Positions 59,870-64,000 of a DNA stretch of 64,000 nt are shown here, piece by piece. The stretch is from Lojkania enalia (taxonomy: Eukaryota > Ascomycota > Dothideomycetes > Pleosporales), in assembly GCA_010094045.1 (NCBI GenBank), contig ML986629.1:217952-281951 (forward strand), written 5' to 3'. How positions within the stretch are numbered: position 1 is the first letter of the stretch; each line of letters begins with the position of its first letter. The notes under the pieces are model-generated. The model made no database searches. It was not told the origin of the DNA and worked only from the letters and a program-made list of their open reading frames with translations. A program made the translations under genes and the position numbers.

Positions 59870-60473
59870 TTTAAAAAGAAGACCCGCCTTACGATCAGCC
59901 TCTTTTTCCTCCTTAAGCTACTCCTACGCACGTTTATAACCCTCTACCTACCTATACTTTACTTGTTTACAAACTTTATAAAGGCGCTAAATCTTTATAT
60001 AAGCTACTACTACCTTATTAAGAAGTTACTCTAACTTCTCCTAGGCTAGATAGATCTCCTCTTCTAGCTTCGTAACTTTAGCATCCCGCTTTACTACTAG
60101 GAAGAATTAGGAACAAACTAGTATTATAGGACCGAAATATATAAGTAATCTAAGTATCGTAATCTATATTATATAATAAATATATACTAGTATAAAGGTA
60201 CTCTAAATAATATAACTTTTTAGGTATCTTCTTCTTATCTATCTTATAAGTTAACCTCTTATAAGAATACCGGGAATAAGGTATAATTGTTTTACCTAAA
60301 TAGTCTATACGATTAGTATAATAGTATCTATTTAGAGTTAAACGACGAAGGAGAGGTATTAGGAATATATATAGTCTTAGCGAAAACAGCATATTAACTC
60401 TACTATATACTAGTTTAGAACGGGAAAACTCTCGGGCTAAGAGCTTAGAAGGAGAAGGTAGTATTATAGGCAT
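59870..60473 (-). pseudogene. Antisense ORF region between pol and the 3' LTR
   Basis: The minus strand has an uninterrupted 107-codon frame (60473-60150) and, upstream in element terms (59870-60110), a coiled-coil-like frame ('KVTKLEEEIYLA', 'EKLE', 'LLNKVVVAYIKI') interrupted only by TAG codons where Gln would fit. The composition is Lys/Glu/Leu-rich. It resembles accessory antisense ORFs that I associate with some fungal Gypsy elements. Function unknown; now inactive. Confidence 0.4.
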
Positions 60474-60830
60474 CTTTACTAGAACCCCTATACTAGACCC
60501 GATTAAGATCTAGAACTCTATATAGCTAGAGGAATAAGGCTAATATAAGGTATATAACGTGCTTAGTAGTTTAGCTAACTAAGTAACTAAATATACTTAG
60601 TAGTTTAGTTAACTAAATAACTAAGCAGGAAAATAATAAGGGAACTAAATTATATTTAATAACCTTACAACTCTAATCTTTATAGCTCTTTATAGTTAAC
60701 TTAAATATCTTTCGCACACCCTACTTACGTACTTCTATTATAAGCCTATAAGAATAATATACTTTGTAGTATATAATTACTCTTAGTTATTACCCCGCCC
60801 TACACCAGGCTAATTAGAAGGGCCGTTACA
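60462..60830 (+). repeat. 3' LTR
   Basis: 369 bases, same ends as the 5' copy (ending GGCCGTTACA) and followed by TCTAT at 60831-60835. It retains slightly more C and G than the 5' copy. Confidence 0.9.
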
Positions 60831-61870
60831 TCTATAAATAACGCGTCTATATTTCTATATAGTATAAAAAAGTAGATATACTATATAATTGGAAAATTTT
60901 AGTTTCTAAAAACGGCTGGATAAATAATATATTTAGTCTTAAGTAACTAAAGTACTTTAATAAGTATATAAAGATATGTTAGGTAGAGTTATATAGGCTA
61001 CTTATTTTAGACGGCTATAAAAGCTACCTTAACTAAAAATTTAAAGATTACTACCTTATATAAAAGATTCTAATACTTTATATACTATTTTATTTATTAT
61101 ATATATTTTAACCTCTTAATATAGTTTACTTCTTACTATTAAAACTAAAATACTTATAATATATATAAGACTTAGCGCGCTAACACGTCTACTATATTAA
61201 TAAAAAAGGCTTTCTTCTAGCCTTTAAAAACGTATTTTTTAACGTGTTTATGTATAAGAACTATTAAAAGGCCTTTAAAGTAATAGGAATTATTCCTTTA
61301 AATATATAGGTTATATTAGATCGCCTTAATATATAACTATATATTCTACTAGAACTACTTTTATAAGAAGACTTTTAGTAGTTTAAAACTCTAAATAATA
61401 TATATAAATTTAGATTATAATTAATACTTATATAAAAGTCCTTTATATAATTATTAAAAGAAGTATAAGAAGGATTCTTACAGCTTATAAAAGGTACTAA
61501 GTTAATACTATATTAGAATACACTTCTTTAAACTCGTAACTCTAAGCTTAAAAAGTAATTAGAAGAAGTAACTAAGTATAAAACGCGTAAAAGAAAGTAT
61601 ATTTAGTATAGTAGTATAATATTATATAGTAAGGGATCTTTATATATAGCTGCTAAAGTATTTATAGGCTCTCAGCCCTTTAAGAAGACTTATAGTATTA
61701 ATACTTAAGAAAGGGCTTAACCAGCTTAACACTACTATAGTAACTATAGTAAGACTAGATATAATACTCGTACGTACTAAAAGGATAGTAGAGAAAATTC
61801 TAAATTAGATAAAAATATATTATATATAGAATTTCTTATTAGTATTAAGTAAATTCCCTTTTTATATATA

Positions 61871-61940
61871 GTATTTATTATACTAAGAAAAAGTAGCTAC
61901 TTTAATAGTTTAGCTATTTTAATAGTAGAATATATTATAT
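61871..61940 (-). repeat. Right terminal inverted repeat of Fot1-type copy 1
   Basis: Reverse complement of the left terminal repeat; the outer boundary is uncertain by a few bases because flanking DNA is also TA-rich. Confidence 0.8.
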
Positions 61941-62113
61941 AATTTTTTTATTAGTAATATTCTAGAATTTTAATATTTTTAAGTTATAATATATAGCTCT
62001 ATTTATTAGCTAGATTTATACCTTTAAAAAAAATAAAAAAAAAGATCTTTTAAAAAATTAAAATTTAGTAAATTTTAAACGTTTAATCGTTTAACTTTTA
62101 TAGTTAATACTAA

Positions 62114-63316
62114 ATATAATATATTCTACTATTAAAGCGGCTACTTTTTCTTAGTATTATAAATACTATATACGAACTATAATAAATCTATAATATAACC
62201 TTCTATTAATTTAATAAGAAGGTAGAATTAAGCTTACCTTATAGGCGTATAAATTAGGCTAGTTTAAGAGTATATAACACGCTACTATAACTTTTAACGT
62301 ATAATATTAACAACTTTCTACTTAACTTTATAGAATTGTATTTTACTCTTATATACAACTAAATTACTAGAAGCTTATAGTAATTAAAGAATAAACAATT
62401 GTATAATATATTTTTAACCTTAATTTATAAAGATTTACGCCCCGGCTATATAAAGTAGTAGATATAGTAGATAAACTATTAGGCGTATATAGTAGAGTAT
62501 CTATAAAAAAGAATTAGTTTAAACGATTTATAGCGCGTATAGATAAGTTTAAAATAGTCTTTAATTAAGTAAAGGATTGCTAAAAAATAAAATAAGAGAA
62601 TCTAGAGGTTATTAAAATATAGTTTAAGCTTATACGGGATATAATTGTAAAATATAGTATATATAATAATAATATCTATAACTTTAATAAGATAGGCTTT
62701 TAAATAGATATTATTAATACTATAAAGGTTATTATAGGTTTAAAATATTATATAAGTTCTACTTTTATATAGCTAGATAATCGCGAGTAGATTATAGTTA
62801 TCTAAAATATCTATACTACTACGTATATAACTCTACTATTTATTATCTATAAAAGACGCGTCTATATTTCTATATAATATAAAGAAGTAGGTATACTATA
62901 TAATTGGAAAATTTTAGTCTCTAAAAACAGCTAGATAAATAACGCGTTTAGTTTTAAGTAGCTAAAATACTTTAATAAGTATATAAAGATACGTTAGATA
63001 GAATTATATAGGCTACTTATTTTAAATAGCTATAAAAGCTACCTTAACTAGAAATTTAAAGATTACTACCTTATATAAAAGATCCTAATACTTTATATAT
63101 CTTCTTATTTATTATATATACTTTAGCTTCTTAATATAGTTTACTTCTTACTATTAAAGCTAAAGTACTCGCAGTATATATAAGATTTAGTATACTAATA
63201 CATCTACTATATTAATAAAGAAGACTTTCTTCTAACCTTTAAAAACGCGTTTTTTAATATATTTATATACAAGAACTATTAAAAAGCCTTTAAAGTAATA
63301 GGAATTATTCTTCTAA
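62114..63316 (+). mobile_element. Fot1/Pogo-type transposon, copy 2, 3'-truncated and RIP-mutated
   Basis: Parallels copy 1 from its left end (62114) through the helix-turn-helix region, both Asp-box regions and 'YRLLILNSYKSYLN' (second Asp now Asn) to about 63316, where similarity stops before the C-terminus and right inverted repeat. It is not interrupted by Gypsy, so it shows the empty-site sequence (around 62845-62855) for the insertion in copy 1. The left end lacks the duplicated 17-base stretch seen in copy 1. Confidence 0.8.
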
Positions 63317-63339
63317 ATATAACATATTTATAAGCGAGC

Positions 63340-64000
63340 GGCTACTATAAGCGAGTAGTTACCTCTACCAACTTTTCGCGACGTGTTACCTTCTAACTAT
63401 AATAGCTTAACTAACTACTTTTTAATTGCCCTATAATAAAGTAGATATCTCTCTTACTATCTTAGCTATAAATTAATACTAAATAAGTAGCGTAAAATAT
63501 ACTACTTTAATCTATATCTACCCCTAAACGACTCTATAATAATAATATACTAGAATTACTACGCGATATAATTACTAGCCTAACTTAAAGAAGCTTACTT
63601 AGCTAGAAGAGGAGGTAATAACTAGGTATATACTTAACCTAGATTCGCGAGGATTTCCGCCTATATTAGATACTATATAAGATATAGTAAATAAGCTACT
63701 TATAATAGTATAGGTAAGATAATAGGTCTAAATATAGTATAAATCTATTTAGAGGTATATAGGAGTACGTAAGAGATTAGAGACCTAAGAATTCTATTAA
63801 TATTTATAGGCCTTATACGAAAGGATATAGAAGAACTACTAAGCTACTTATAAGGGAGTATACAACTATATACGGAAGAGAAAAGGGGTAGAACTAGGGG
63901 TAAGATAAGATAAGTAAAAAGCTTTAAGATAAGGTTATATATAAAGCTTTTTATAGAACAATTTCTTTGTATTATTATACTACCCCCCTTCTTATAGGCT
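63340..64000 (+). mobile_element. Start of another Pogo/Tigger-type transposon, cut by the window end
   Basis: A plus-strand relic at about 63635-63710 reads 'LNLDSRGFPPILDTI', then a stop and 'DIVNKLLIIV', the signature of the CENP-B-like DNA-binding region of fungal Pogo transposases. It differs in sequence from the two preceding copies, so it is a separate family. Left boundary uncertain; the right end is outside the window. Confidence 0.5.

Larger units (their letters stand above)
53957..60830 (+). mobile_element. Gypsy (chromovirus-type) LTR retrotransposon, complete but RIP-inactivated
   Basis: 6874 bp with two 369-bp LTRs (53957-54325 and 60462-60830) flanked by the 5-bp target duplication TCTAT (53952-53956 and 60831-60835). 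A purine-rich tract (AGAAGGAGAAGGTAG) lies just before the 3' LTR. Plus-strand relics run in the order gag, protease, reverse transcriptase, RNase H, integrase, chromodomain, which is the Ty3/Gypsy chromovirus order. Every domain is broken by many stops. The LTRs differ at scattered sites mainly of transition type, so LTR divergence here measures RIP rather than time. Confidence 0.9.
53203..61940 (+). mobile_element. Fot1/Pogo-type DNA transposon, copy 1, split by a Gypsy insertion and RIP-mutated
   Basis: Terminal inverted repeats of about 70 bases align end to end (53203-53272 with 61871-61940). Its transposase relic lies in two parts on the plus strand, 53290-53956 and 60836 to about 61700. 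The first part holds the CENP-B-like helix-turn-helix region and the first catalytic-box remnant ('YNFNKIDF', where D is expected at the second N). The second part holds 'YRLLILDGYKSYLN', keeping the second Asp, and the region equivalent to the usual 'LPAFKEAF...GLVPFDP' C-terminal block. Many in-frame stops prevent function. Removing 53957-60835 rejoins the two halves at the point where copy 2 is continuous. Confidence 0.82.
52640..64000. other. AT-rich, RIP-mutated repeat block
   Basis: Composition changes near 52.6-52.9 kb to DNA dominated by TA steps with few CA or TG steps outside short patches. All recognisable coding relics carry TAA, TAG and TGA at places expected to be Gln, Trp or Arg. 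This is the footprint of repeat-induced point mutation acting on transposons. It contains nested Gypsy and Fot1/Pogo elements listed separately; 52640-53202 is AT-rich sequence in which nothing else was recognised. Confidence 0.9.

Noticed and set aside
52640..64000. CRISPR-like, centromeric or mitochondrial-insert explanation for the AT-rich block
   Set aside because: Recognisable Gypsy and Pogo relics with LTRs, inverted repeats and target duplications explain it, and the stop pattern is that of RIP.

Overview
The window is nuclear DNA of a filamentous ascomycete (Pezizomycotina). The support is: genes with several short introns (about 46-120 nt, GT..AG, CTRAY-like branch sites); fungal-specific families (Zn2Cys6 clusters, a fused dioxygenase-P450 oxylipin synthase, a fungal tetraspanin, a LIM-domain-binding PtaB-type regulator); and a right-hand block of TA-saturated, stop-riddled transposons typical of repeat-induced point mutation (RIP). 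I cannot name the class with confidence; Leotiomycetes or Dothideomycetes are possible.

Layout. 1-20.4 kb is mostly housekeeping: the 3' end of a dynactin p150-like gene (+), a Baeyer-Villiger-type flavin monooxygenase (-), a LisH/WD40 SIF2/TBL1-like protein (-) head-to-head with a small membrane protein (+), a PtaB/LDB1-like coregulator (-), V-ATPase subunit B (+) and a large protein with three consecutive Zn2Cys6 motifs (-). 21.9-37.4 kb is more accessory: a histidine-phosphatase protein ending in a canonical PCNA-interaction motif (+), a DHA2-type MFS exporter (+), a Ser/Pro-rich secreted, probably GPI-anchored protein (+), a chloroperoxidase-family heme-thiolate peroxidase (+), and several broken genes whose stops are mainly C-to-T or G-to-A type. 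37.4-51.5 kb returns to conserved genes: a DDP1/Aps1-type Nudix hydrolase (-) head-to-head with arginyl-tRNA-protein transferase ATE1 (+), a linoleate diol synthase-type oxylipin enzyme (-), the very-long-chain enoyl reductase TSC13 (-), a tetraspanin (-) and one unrecognised ORF (+).

From about 52 kb the base composition collapses into an AT-rich block. A decayed ORF sits at its edge. A Fot1/Pogo-type DNA transposon (about 70-bp terminal inverted repeats) was split by a complete chromovirus-type Gypsy retrotransposon (369-bp LTRs, 5-bp target duplication). A second Fot1-type copy truncated at its 3' end and the start of another Pogo-type element follow. All are heavily mutated and cannot encode their proteins.

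Exon structures were built by hand from splice signals, reading phase and expected family sequence. Every spliced model listed closes to a whole number of codons, but none was checked against transcripts or databases. The most novel-looking items are the phosphatase with a C-terminal PIP box, the triple Zn2Cys6 protein and the antisense ORF region inside the Gypsy element.
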